Shown here piece by piece: positions 55,361 to 63,838 of a DNA stretch of 64,000 bases. Position numbers and translations under genes: made by a program. The DNA comes from Salegentibacter sp. (GTDB lineage Bacteria; Bacteroidota; Bacteroidia; Flavobacteriales; Flavobacteriaceae). Positions within the stretch are counted from its first letter, which is position 1. Each line of letters opens with the position of its first letter. The stretch spans positions 1 to 64,000 of the forward strand of contig JAGXIH010000024.1 of assembly GCA_024635795.1 (NCBI GenBank), given 5' to 3'. The notes under the pieces were generated by a model. That model worked only from the letters and a program-made list of their open reading frames with translations. It was not told the origin of the DNA and made no database searches.

Positions 55361-56260
55361 ATGGACAAAAAGAAAAGAGGACTTAAACATATTTTGTACA
55401 AAGCTATTAATAGCTTTGGTTATAAAATTTCGAATAAAAAAAGGGAACGAAAGACTATTGAAAATGAATTAGCTAAATATGGCGTTCATTCACATTATAG
55501 TCTTTTGTTACATTCATCCCAATATGTTTTTGCTCTTCAGAAAATTTTTCCTGACTTGAGGATTAGTGATTATGAGGATAGGTTAAGAGTATCATTTCAA
55601 AATCTGGTTTTTTTTGTAGAAAGTAAGGAGGAGTTTCTTATACTTAAAGAGATCTTTATTGATCTTGATTACCATTTTATTGATAGTAAGGATTGTATCA
55701 TAATTGATATTGGTGCAAATGTAGGCATGACATCAATCTTCTTCTCTCAATTTGACTTTATCAAAAAAATATACGCATTTGAACCGGTATTAGATACCTT
55801 TGAAATTGCTAGAAAAAATTTAAAAGAGAATAAATTTTCCGAAAAGGTTCTATTGAAAAACTTTGGATTGGGAAAAAAAGAAAGAGAAGAAACCTTTTTA
55901 TTTAGTAGAAGAGCAAAAGGTAATAGTGGAATACGAGGAAAGCTTAGTCCCAGTTACGAGAAAGGAACTGGTACTGAAAAGAGAACGGTAAAGATAAAAA
56001 ATGCTTCAAGTGTGTTAACTCCCATTTTGGCTGAGAATAAAAAATATAAGATTGTGATGAAGATGGATTGCGAAGGGGCAGAATATGAAATCCTGGAAAG
56101 TTTAAATGATGCCGAAATTTTGAGCAAAATAGATGTTATAATGTTGGAGTGGCATGATTACGGTGCATTAAAAATAGAAAAATACCTGAAGGATAATAAT
56201 TTTATTATTTTTTCCAGGAATTTAGGACCTATTTCAGGAATGATATACGCGGTTAGATAA
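55361..56260 (+). CDS. FkbM-family methyltransferase
   Basis: This protein of 299 residues is counted from ATG 55361 (MDKKKRGLKHILYKAINSFG). It has the FkbM SAM-binding start CIIIDIGANVGMTSIFFSQF, AFEPVLDTFEIARKNLKENK, and the C-terminal MKMDCEGAEYEILESL then VIMLEWHD. FkbM-type enzymes O-methylate sugars. The stop lies two bases before the Wzm start, so it is cotranscribed with the exporter. Confidence 0.9.
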   Translation: MDKKKRGLKHILYKAINSFGYKISNKKRERKTIENELAKYGVHSHYSLLLHSSQYVFALQKIFPDLRISDYEDRLRVSFQNLVFFVESKEEFLILKEIFIDLDYHFIDSKDCIIIDIGANVGMTSIFFSQFDFIKKIYAFEPVLDTFEIARKNLKENKFSEKVLLKNFGLGKKEREETFLFSRRAKGNSGIRGKLSPSYEKGTGTEKRTVKIKNASSVLTPILAENKKYKIVMKMDCEGAEYEILESLNDAEILSKIDVIMLEWHDYGALKIEKYLKDNNFIIFSRNLGPISGMIYAVR

Positions 56261-56262
56261 AA

Positions 56263-57105
56263 ATGGAATTAGAAACCAAAATATACCAAAAGGAAAATAA
56301 CCTTAGCCCCGGAAATCTTTTGAAGCAGAGCCTGGGTGATATTTACCGCTCCAGGTTTTTAGCAAGGCAACTGGCCGAGCGGGATATTAAAGCCCAGTAC
56401 CGGCAATCATACCTGGGCATTATCTGGGCCTTTATCACCCCGCTTGCTACTGCGGCGGTGTGGGTTTTTCTCAACATGAGCGGAACTATTCAGGTGACTG
56501 ACACCGGTATTCCATACCCTGTTTATGCCTTCACAGGAACCCTGCTTTGGTCTATCATGAGGGAGGCTATCAATTCTCCTGCGACAAGCACTAGTTCGGC
56601 CAGGGGAATTTTAAGCAAAATCAATTTTCCAAAGGAAGCTTTGATCATCTCAGGGATCTATAAATTGTTGTTCAATTCTTCGATTAAGATTTTGTTATTG
56701 GTGGCTTTGGTATTTTTATTTGGGATAGGTTTTCACTGGAGTCTTTTGCTGCTTCCTTTTGTTATCTTAGGAGCTTTACTGTTTGGTACCACCATTGGTT
56801 TATTTCTTACCCCAATAAGTATGTTGTATAAGGATGTAGGAAAAGTAGTTGGTATGGGATTTAGCTTTTTAATGTATATCACCCCGGTTGTATATCCGGT
56901 ACCTGGTGAAGGTATTATGCGTACGGTGATGGAAATCAATCCGTTCACACCCATAATTCTTACCAGCAGGGATCTTATTACAGGAGCGAGCCCGGACTAT
57001 CTTGCCTATTACTTTGTAGTCCTGGCTGCAACTGTACCTCTTTTTCTCCTTGCTTTAATGGCTTATCGAATTTCTATTCCTATTATTGTTGAACGCAGTA
57101 ATTAA
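56263..57105 (+). CDS. wzm: ABC-2 polysaccharide exporter permease (Wzm-like)
   Basis: This 280-residue permease has six membrane helices and the family start SLGDIYRSRFLARQLAERDI, KAQYRQSYLGIIWAFITPLA, and GTTIGLFLTPISMLYKDVGK. It forms the channel that exports lipid-linked glycan together with Wzt, encoded 121 bases downstream. Confidence 0.93.
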   Translation: MELETKIYQKENNLSPGNLLKQSLGDIYRSRFLARQLAERDIKAQYRQSYLGIIWAFITPLATAAVWVFLNMSGTIQVTDTGIPYPVYAFTGTLLWSIMREAINSPATSTSSARGILSKINFPKEALIISGIYKLLFNSSIKILLLVALVFLFGIGFHWSLLLLPFVILGALLFGTTIGLFLTPISMLYKDVGKVVGMGFSFLMYITPVVYPVPGEGIMRTVMEINPFTPIILTSRDLITGASPDYLAYYFVVLAATVPLFLLALMAYRISIPIIVERSN

Positions 57106-57226
57106 AAGTCTGTGACAGTCCTTCCCTGATGGGTTCGCAATAATGCTCATTCCGGGTAGAAATTCCGCTTAATTTTCTATTTTTACCTAATCCGTGTAAT
57201 CCGTTAAAATCCGTGTAATTTCCAAG

Positions 57227-58459
57227 GTGTCTCAAGAATTGAAAAACCATAAACAACAAACCCCAAACAATGAGGTCTTAGTTAAGGTGGAGAACCTTTC
57301 TAAAAAGTTTTGTAAAGATCTTAAGACCAGTCTATGGTATGGGGTTCAGGATTTAGTGAGCAATCTTAAAGGTAATAAAACCGAACGTGAATTGCGGGAC
57401 CAGGAATTCTGGGCGGTAAAAGAAATCTCTTTTGAACTCCGCCGCGGGGAATGCCTGGGACTTATTGGTCATAACGGCGCTGGTAAATCTACTTTGCTTA
57501 AAATCCTTAACGGACTTATTAACCCGGATGCCGGGAAAGTAACCATAAGAGGTAGAGTTGGTGCGCTTATCGAACTGGGCGCAGGGTTTAATGGTATTCT
57601 TACCGGAAGGGAAAATATTTATAACAATGGAGCAATTTTAGGTTTTAGTCGCAAGGAGATCAATGAAAAACTGGATGAGATTATAGATTTTGCAGAGATA
57701 CAGGAATTTATAGATATGCCGGTACAAAACTATAGTAGCGGGATGAAGGTACGTCTGGGTTTTGCAATAGCCGCTCAAATGGAACCTGATGTTTTGCTTA
57801 TAGATGAGGTATTAGCTGTCGGAGATTTGGGGTTTGTGCTAAAGTGTTTTAAGACCATAGATAAAATACTCCCCAATACTGCAATTATTTTTGTTTCACA
57901 TAGTATGCCTATGATTTCCCGTATTTGTAATCAAATTATTTTAATGGAAAAAGGTCTTACTAAATTTCAGGGTGATGATGTAGCAAAAGCTATTGATCTA
58001 TATTACCAAAGTTTTGTGAACAACGAAAGTAATGTGGTATTTGACGATGGAAGTTTAAGCTTAGAGGATATAAAACTTTTGGATCCTCAAAGTGGTGAAG
58101 CCACCAACCAACTAAATTGGGGGGAAGATCTTAGTCTGTATTTCAGTTTTAAGTTGAATCGAACTTTTCAGGAATCACCAATTTTTAAAATAATTATTTT
58201 TGATAAAGAGCAAAGACCAGTAGCAATTCTAAAAGAGAACGATAAAAATGAAACAATTGCAATTAAAAATAACATTATTCAATTTGTGGTATCGCATAAA
58301 AATATTCAATTGTCTAAAGGTGTTTATACATTAAATCTTCTTGTCGCAGAGGGTAGAATTCAAGCACCATTGTTACGCACAAATGGGATTTTAACCTTTC
58401 AGATAATCCATGAAGATGAGATTTGGCCACCTTTCTTACTTGAATCTAGTTTTACATAA
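57227..58459 (+). CDS. wzt: ABC exporter ATPase with C-terminal glycan-binding domain (Wzt-like)
   Basis: This 410-residue protein starts at GTG and has Walker A GHNGAGKST (81-89), signature NYSSGMKVRL (168-177), Walker B VLLIDEVLAVGD (189-200) and the H-loop VSHSM. Residues from about 265 form a beta-sandwich domain as in Wzt proteins that recognise the finished glycan's end (here a possible methyl or sulfate cap). It pairs with Wzm. A run of ATCCGTGTAAT words lies in the leader. Confidence 0.93.
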   Translation: MSQELKNHKQQTPNNEVLVKVENLSKKFCKDLKTSLWYGVQDLVSNLKGNKTERELRDQEFWAVKEISFELRRGECLGLIGHNGAGKSTLLKILNGLINPDAGKVTIRGRVGALIELGAGFNGILTGRENIYNNGAILGFSRKEINEKLDEIIDFAEIQEFIDMPVQNYSSGMKVRLGFAIAAQMEPDVLLIDEVLAVGDLGFVLKCFKTIDKILPNTAIIFVSHSMPMISRICNQIILMEKGLTKFQGDDVAKAIDLYYQSFVNNESNVVFDDGSLSLEDIKLLDPQSGEATNQLNWGEDLSLYFSFKLNRTFQESPIFKIIIFDKEQRPVAILKENDKNETIAIKNNIIQFVVSHKNIQLSKGVYTLNLLVAEGRIQAPLLRTNGILTFQIIHEDEIWPPFLLESSFT

Positions 58460-58464
58460 ATTAA

Positions 58465-59151
58465 ATGAATCATTATATTAAAGTTTATTCCCACCCAAGA
58501 AGTGGAACACATTTTCTTGAAGCGTTTTTAGCAAAAAACTTTTATAAAGGTCAAAATTTGTCATCTGACGGACCGATATACTTTGGTCATTGGTCCAATA
58601 AAATTCTTTTAGAGAAAGGAGAACCTTATCACAAACTTTTTGGTTCACACTTGTTCCCTGAGAAAAAAATAACCAGCAAAAGCATATACATTTATAGAGA
58701 TGGTAGAGATGTCATTGCATCTATTTGGAACTCTCAGTTTTTCAATAAAGATTGGGAAGGAATTACCTTTTCTGAGTTTTTAAGAAGAGATATCGATTGG
58801 TACGGTGGTTTAGGACAAAACCAAAGAATTAAAATGAATATAGTTCAACATTGGTATAAACACGTCAATGATTGGCATAATTTTAAAAATGAAGACTTAC
58901 TTATTATTAATTTCGAAGACTTAAAAAACAATCCAGTAGAACTTTATAACTTTATTAGTAAGAAGTTTTTCTTTTTAAAATTCCTTAAAAATAGACTAAC
59001 CGGTTTTAAAAATGTTGATCCTATAAATCAAAAAGTTGGTTTGTCACCAAATATGGCAAGAATTAATAGTTGGAAAACTTTATTTAGCGAAGAGGATTTG
59101 GAATTTTTTTTCAGTCAAATACCTGATGAAAAATATTTATACAAAATTTAA
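58465..59151 (+). CDS. Sulfotransferase-like protein (type 1 family)
   Basis: This 228-residue protein has the PAPS loop SHPRSGTHFLEAF (9-21), the 3'-phosphate site IYIYRDGRDVIASIW (74-88) and the LIINFEDLKNNPVELYNFIS segment. It is a different family from the two sulfotransferase-2 proteins, so several positions of the glycan may be sulfated. It starts five bases after the Wzt stop. Confidence 0.85.
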   Translation: MNHYIKVYSHPRSGTHFLEAFLAKNFYKGQNLSSDGPIYFGHWSNKILLEKGEPYHKLFGSHLFPEKKITSKSIYIYRDGRDVIASIWNSQFFNKDWEGITFSEFLRRDIDWYGGLGQNQRIKMNIVQHWYKHVNDWHNFKNEDLLIINFEDLKNNPVELYNFISKKFFFLKFLKNRLTGFKNVDPINQKVGLSPNMARINSWKTLFSEEDLEFFFSQIPDEKYLYKI

Positions 59152-59153
59152 AA

Positions 59154-61295
59154 ATGAACTTTAAATTTTCCTGCGTTTTAGATTACAATCCGTTAATGGC
59201 AGCACAAACTTATATTTGGCTCGCTAATTTACTAGCGGATAAAATAGAACCCAAAGATATTTATATTCATCATATCAATTTTGTACCTGCTGAATTTCTG
59301 GAATATTTAGAGAATACAGGAGTCAATCTAATAAAGACAACTGCATTTGACCCAAGAAACCCATATTGCAATAAACTAGTGCAATTACAAACTTTTGCCA
59401 GGCAGGAAGATTTTGATTATGTTTTTTTGATGGATTGTGATACGGCCCTTATAGATTTAGAAGGCCTGGAATTAAAAAATGAGGTTTATGCTAAAGTGGT
59501 GGATTTCTCAAATCCACCTTTGGATATTTTAGAAAACCTCTTCGCAAAACATCAATTTAAAGTACAAAAAACCGGCACAAGCTTTGAAATTCATAACTAC
59601 CAGGTAACCGATTGGAATAATTGTAATGGTGGTTTATATATTATTTCTAAACCCTTTTTAAAACTTTTAAAACCTACCTGGGAAAAATATGCTCAATGGT
59701 GTATCGATAATAATGAGTTATTCGGTGAAAATTTTGCTAAACACGCCGATCAGGTTAGTTTTGCTTTAGCTATGAGTGGTTTAGAAAAGAGAGTTTCTCA
59801 TTTAGGTATTGAATGGAATTATCCTATTCATGTAGATAAAAATATGTTACCTGAGGTTGAGCCTCATATGATACATTTTCATAAAGAGATCGATGCTCAT
59901 ATGAACTTAAAAAAAACAGGTTTACAAAAAATAGATAAAGCTATTGAGCTTGTAAATGAAAGAACTTCCCAAAATTTATCCAGTCATTTAAGCAATTCAC
60001 TATTCTGGGACTTAAGATATTCTCAATGCCCTGAATTAGGAAGTGGCGTTGGATCTCGAGGAGAAATTTTAGATTATAAAAAAAGACTGATTAAGTATCT
60101 AACCTATAGCTTTATTGAAAAAAAGATCATTGATGTGGGTTGTGGTGATCTTGAACTTACCAAAGATTTTAATTTTAAAAATTATTTAGGTCTGGATATT
60201 TCTGAAGAATCCTTAAAGATTTGTAGAAGCAAACGGCCTGATTGGATATTCAAAAATCTGAGTATAACTGATTCTTCAGTAGGAAAAGCGGATTTAATTA
60301 TGTGTTTTGATGTTTTAATACATCAAAGTAGTTTGGCAGTTTTTAAGGGAATAATTTCTTCTATTGTTAGTAAAACACAAAACCGTGTCATTATTGGAGC
60401 TTATAATGAACCCGCTGAATTTAAATCAGATATTACTTATTATCACAGTGCAATTTTAGGTGAGATTAAACAGTACAATGAATTTAATGAAGTAGGTATT
60501 GTGGGTAAATACAGAGATGTAACAGTTTTATCAGCATCGCAATATAAGTCAGATCATTTACGGGATATATCTTCCGAATTAATCAATAGAGCCTATGAAG
60601 AAGTTGAGAGGCCGGATATTTTACAATATTTAGTTGACGTTTCAAGAGTTAATTTTGGGTTTTATACCAGTCATTATTCCAGGGTCTTTGAATATACTTG
60701 GCTATATGAACAATTGGAAAATGAAACGGGTAATGTGCTTGATCTAGGTGCAGGGGTTTGTCCATTACCACTTGCGTTGGCAAATAATGGTTTTAAGGTT
60801 ACTACAATAGACTCACATCCTACTCAAAGAAAATTGGCTGCTAAGAAGGAATGGACAGAGTGGGGTTTTTTAGATTATTCGATATTTAATAAAGCAATTA
60901 CTTCCCGTAATATTGATTTTTTAAAGTTTAGAAGTAAAAAGAAGTTTGATTTTATATATTCTATTTCAGTAATTGAACATATTCCCCAAAAAAGCAGGCT
61001 AAAAATTTTGAAGAACGTCTCGCGGTTACTCAAAAAAAATGGAAAGTTGCTACTTACAATAGACCTCTACCCAGGTACTAATAATCTTTGGAATTTATCC
61101 GAAGGTATAGAAGTTGAGCCAATTGGAGAACATGGAACAACCTACACCCTAAAAAAAGAACTTAAAAAATTCGGGTTTAAGGTACTTGAGGAAACTGTCC
61201 AGCGAAATATCGAGGCCTCCAGAACAGATGTTTGTTATTTAAGTGTTAACATGGACAGAAAGTCACTATTTTCATTTTTTAGACAGATAATATGA
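59154..61295 (+). CDS. Tri-domain protein: GT-A-like glycosyltransferase plus two SAM methyltransferase domains
   Basis: In this 713-residue protein residues 1-270 form a GT-A-like domain with D-C-D at 94-96 (YVFLMDCDTALID) and CNGGLYIISKPFL. Residues 310-465 are a SAM methyltransferase (IIDVGCGDLELTKDF at 325-339). Residues 500-700 are a second one (NVLDLGAGVCPLPLALANNG at 527-546; YSISVIEHIPQKSRLKILKN). The gene starts two bases after the sulfotransferase stop and overlaps the next by four bases. One chain may extend the glycan and add two methyl groups. The pairing of domains looks unusual; I cannot name a match. Confidence 0.8.
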   Translation: MNFKFSCVLDYNPLMAAQTYIWLANLLADKIEPKDIYIHHINFVPAEFLEYLENTGVNLIKTTAFDPRNPYCNKLVQLQTFARQEDFDYVFLMDCDTALIDLEGLELKNEVYAKVVDFSNPPLDILENLFAKHQFKVQKTGTSFEIHNYQVTDWNNCNGGLYIISKPFLKLLKPTWEKYAQWCIDNNELFGENFAKHADQVSFALAMSGLEKRVSHLGIEWNYPIHVDKNMLPEVEPHMIHFHKEIDAHMNLKKTGLQKIDKAIELVNERTSQNLSSHLSNSLFWDLRYSQCPELGSGVGSRGEILDYKKRLIKYLTYSFIEKKIIDVGCGDLELTKDFNFKNYLGLDISEESLKICRSKRPDWIFKNLSITDSSVGKADLIMCFDVLIHQSSLAVFKGIISSIVSKTQNRVIIGAYNEPAEFKSDITYYHSAILGEIKQYNEFNEVGIVGKYRDVTVLSASQYKSDHLRDISSELINRAYEEVERPDILQYLVDVSRVNFGFYTSHYSRVFEYTWLYEQLENETGNVLDLGAGVCPLPLALANNGFKVTTIDSHPTQRKLAAKKEWTEWGFLDYSIFNKAITSRNIDFLKFRSKKKFDFIYSISVIEHIPQKSRLKILKNVSRLLKKNGKLLLTIDLYPGTNNLWNLSEGIEVEPIGEHGTTYTLKKELKKFGFKVLEETVQRNIEASRTDVCYLSVNMDRKSLFSFFRQII

Positions 61296-61984
61296 TTTCG
61301 CATGACCATAAATGTATATTTATTCATATCCCTAAAACTGCGGGTTCGAGTATTAATAAGTTTTATTTCAATGCAAAACAATTGGATTGGACAACACCAA
61401 ATTATGATATTTTATATGGCTGGTGTCCTGACCGTAAACTCCATTTGCAACACGCTACCCCAATTCAACTTTTGCAAACAGGTTTAATTTCTTCGCAAAA
61501 GTGGAAAGAATATTTTAAATTTACATTTGTAAGAAACCCTTGGGACAGAGCTTATTCCGATTTTTTGTGGATGATGAAAGACACTAAAGTTCAGGGTACT
61601 TTTAAGCAGTATATCACAAAAACCGGTCCCTTCAGAAAAGTACTCACTGATAGATCAATAAAATCATATAGAGGAGATCATTTGTTGCCGCAAATTTCTT
61701 ACGTAAATAGCCTTATGAGTTCCGATTTGGATTTTGTGGGTAGGTTCGAAAACTTTAATAATGATATTTTAGCTATTAACTCAAGACTTGGAATTACGCG
61801 GCCTTTTAATTTTTTTGAAAAGAAGAATGTTAATAAGCTAGAACATTATTCCTTATTTTATAACATATCAAAAAAGAAATTAGTAGATAAAATTTATGCT
61901 GATGATATTCATCAATTTGATTACAAATTTGATGATAAGAAGACAGGTTTCTTAAAACTGAAATCTTGGTTATTACATGAATGA
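61292..61984 (+). CDS. Sulfotransferase family 2-type protein
   Basis: This 230-residue protein has the PAPS loop HIPKTAGSS (12-20) and 3'-phosphate site FVRNPWDRAYSDF (79-91). The first 20 residues match those of the protein at 53253 almost exactly, so the two are paralogues. It is translationally coupled to both neighbours by overlaps of four and eight bases. It likely adds a sulfate to the same polysaccharide. Confidence 0.88.
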   Translation: MISHDHKCIFIHIPKTAGSSINKFYFNAKQLDWTTPNYDILYGWCPDRKLHLQHATPIQLLQTGLISSQKWKEYFKFTFVRNPWDRAYSDFLWMMKDTKVQGTFKQYITKTGPFRKVLTDRSIKSYRGDHLLPQISYVNSLMSSDLDFVGRFENFNNDILAINSRLGITRPFNFFEKKNVNKLEHYSLFYNISKKKLVDKIYADDIHQFDYKFDDKKTGFLKLKSWLLHE

Positions 61985-62903
61985 CACTCCTCATATAATA
62001 ATAGTTACCTACAATGGAATGCAGTGGCTTTCAAAATGTCTTGAGAGTACAACACCATATCCTGTTGTAATCGTGGATAATAATTCTACAGATGATACTG
62101 TAGAATATATTAAAAGAAATCACCCCGAGATGAAGTTAATTGTGCAAACCAAAAATTTAGGCTTTGGCCAGGCCAATAATATTGGAATATCCTATGCCCT
62201 TCGAGAAGGCGCGGAGTATATTTTTTTGTTAAATCAGGATGCTTACTTAAAACCGGGATGCATAGAAAGATTGATAAATAGTCAAAGAAAATCTCCTGAA
62301 TACGGAATATTAAGCCCGTTACATCTCAACGGTCAAGGAGATAGATTAGATAATTATTTTTCCAACTATCTGAATTTCCGGGCTAATCCGGATTTTTATT
62401 CAGATTTTGTTTTAAACAAACCCAGAAAAGAGATTTATGAGGTTCCCTTCGTTAATGCAGCCGGATGGTTGGTTTCCAGAAAATGTTTGGAAACAGTAGG
62501 GGGCTTTGATCCTATGTTTTTTCATTATGGGGAGGATGATAATTACTGTCAACGCGTGCATTATCATGGACTTAAAGTAGGAGTATGCCCCGAAACCAGT
62601 TTAAAGCATGACCGGGAGACAAGGGAGATCAAAAAGATGGAATCAGGAACTTCAGAATATTTTGAGAATAAAGCGAAATCTTTAAAAATCAGGTTCACTA
62701 ATATTAATAAACCATACCTTAATGAGTTGCTTATATTGGGACGAAAACGAAAAAGAGCCTGGAAAAAAAGTCTGTTTAAATTAAAATTCAAACAAGCAGC
62801 GTATTTAAAACTGGAAATAGAAATGTTGGGGCAAGTACATAAAGAAGTATTAGAAAGCAGGAAGCAAACTAAAAAGGAAGGATTAACTTATTTATCCTGT
62901 TAA
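61977..62903 (+). CDS. Glycosyltransferase family 2, rhamnosyltransferase-like
   Basis: This 308-residue enzyme has the GT2 start IIIVTYNGMQWLSKCL, VIVDNNSTDDTVEYI, the DxD-equivalent LLNQDAYLKPGCI, and the later VNAAGWLVSRKCLETVGGFD then FHYGEDDNYCQRVHY. It resembles dTDP-rhamnosyl transferases. A basic C-terminal tail of about 70 residues could touch the membrane. It is the last gene of the cluster, overlapping the sulfotransferase by eight bases. Confidence 0.9.
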   Translation: MNDTPHIIIVTYNGMQWLSKCLESTTPYPVVIVDNNSTDDTVEYIKRNHPEMKLIVQTKNLGFGQANNIGISYALREGAEYIFLLNQDAYLKPGCIERLINSQRKSPEYGILSPLHLNGQGDRLDNYFSNYLNFRANPDFYSDFVLNKPRKEIYEVPFVNAAGWLVSRKCLETVGGFDPMFFHYGEDDNYCQRVHYHGLKVGVCPETSLKHDRETREIKKMESGTSEYFENKAKSLKIRFTNINKPYLNELLILGRKRKRAWKKSLFKLKFKQAAYLKLEIEMLGQVHKEVLESRKQTKKEGLTYLSC

Positions 62904-62952
62904 ATTCCTTTTTCAATTCTATGTAATAACCTATATTTATATTACGAAATTC

Positions 62953-63013
62953 GTTTAGCCGGAACTACTGCGGGTTTCATTAAAACTACAGCCCAAAAAG
63001 TGGTACTAGCCGC
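62953..63013. repeat. Duplicate of the 3' end of the HU-like gene
   Basis: GTTTAGCCGG, GGGTTTCATTAAAACTACA and GGTACTAGCCGC here match 63408-63463 in order and spacing. The second copy holds the terminator and the last codons of the HU-like gene (stop at 63455), so this is a relic of a duplicated or displaced 3' end. Confidence 0.65.
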
Positions 63014-63288
63014 GATTTTTGGGCTTACTTTTTTCAGTTCGCGGTTATGAGTTATCGGTTTTTGATGGAAGGTTATTCGAGGGTTTATCACTGATTATGG
63101 CCATCTGTGCCACCGCAATTACATGCTTTTAAGCTTATTTTTCCTTATTTGTTTTCAGAAATGATAAATTAATTTCCGGATAAATACCCGACTAAAGAGG
63201 GTTTTGAAGTTGATTTAAGCTAACAAGAGATAGGGCAAGTGAGGGAGAATTCCGACAATTTAGGCCGTGGAAAGCTTTGATAGCGCAG

Positions 63289-63351
63289 TTGCTAAAAACT
63301 AATAAGCAGTTCTTACAAACTTATTAGCAGTTTTATAAAACTGCTTAGCAA
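63289..63351. other. Three-way-junction inverted repeat with alternative pairing
   Basis: Outer arms TTGCTAA (63289-63295) and TTAGCAA (63345-63351) enclose CTAATAAG / CTTATTAG (63299-63306 with 63320-63327) and the perfect palindrome CAGTTTTATAAAACTG (63328-63343). A competing 9-bp pairing, TAAGCAGTT (63303-63311) with AACTGCTTA (63339-63347), excludes these. It could be a structured RNA, a recombination site or a protein-binding cruciform. Confidence 0.5.
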
Positions 63352-63400
63352 TTTAAAAGATTTGGTAGTGCAAATCAGAGAAGATTACTATATAAAAAAC

Positions 63401-63429
63401 AACCCCCGTTAGCCGGTCTAACGGGGGTT
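63401..63429. terminator. Strong intrinsic terminator of the HU-like gene
   Basis: A perfect 12-bp stem AACCCCCGTTAG / CTAACGGGGGTT with a 5-base loop. On the minus strand it is followed by GTTTTTTATA, 25 bases beyond the HU-like stop. Confidence 0.9.
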
Positions 63430-63454
63430 TCATTAAAACTACAATTGTTGGGTA

Positions 63455-63838
63455 CTAGCCGCTTATCAATTTGTAGTCAAGGTTGGTCAACATTTTCCGT
63501 AGGCGCTTGCCGGGTCGGAAATTCATGTGGGCACTTTTCACCGAATAGGAAGTTACCTCTTCGGCCGTTTCGCTACCTTGCGAGCGAACTCCAACCTGGA
63601 AATTTCCAAGTTGGCCTAACTGCACTACATTGCCTTGTCGCATTTCATCCAGGATGTTATGCTCCAGAGCAAGTAGTACTGCGTAACAGTCGCTTTCGCG
63701 CACTGTACACTGGTTAGACACTAACCAGGCTAACCTTTCCAGGTCAACCAGCCCAGCTTTGATCGCGTGGGCAAAAAATTTGGGCGGAGCCGCCGAATCT
63801 ATCGGATTCTTCCGCGGGATGGCTTTTATTTGTACCAT
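63455..63838 (-). CDS. HU-like DNA-binding protein (histone-like, Bacteroides type)
   Basis: This 127-residue basic protein has the HU-like fold of the Bacteroidota histone-like family: MVQIKAIPRKNPIDSAAPPK, LVDLERLAWLVSNQCTVRES, GNVVQLGQLGNFQVGVRSQG and RPGKRLRKMLTNLDYKL. It is longer than classical HU and lacks the standard IHF/HU arm signature, as expected for this family. Many genomes carry one next to capsule or surface-polysaccharide genes. It may shape chromatin at this locus. Confidence 0.85.
   Translation of the reverse strand: MVQIKAIPRKNPIDSAAPPKFFAHAIKAGLVDLERLAWLVSNQCTVRESDCYAVLLALEHNILDEMRQGNVVQLGQLGNFQVGVRSQGSETAEEVTSYSVKSAHMNFRPGKRLRKMLTNLDYKLISG

Larger units (their letters stand above)
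62904..63454. other. Non-coding region between the polysaccharide cluster and the HU-like gene
   Basis: No gene is visible. It contains a duplicated fragment of the HU-like gene's 3' end, a three-way-junction inverted repeat and a strong terminator, each listed separately. Confidence 0.6.
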
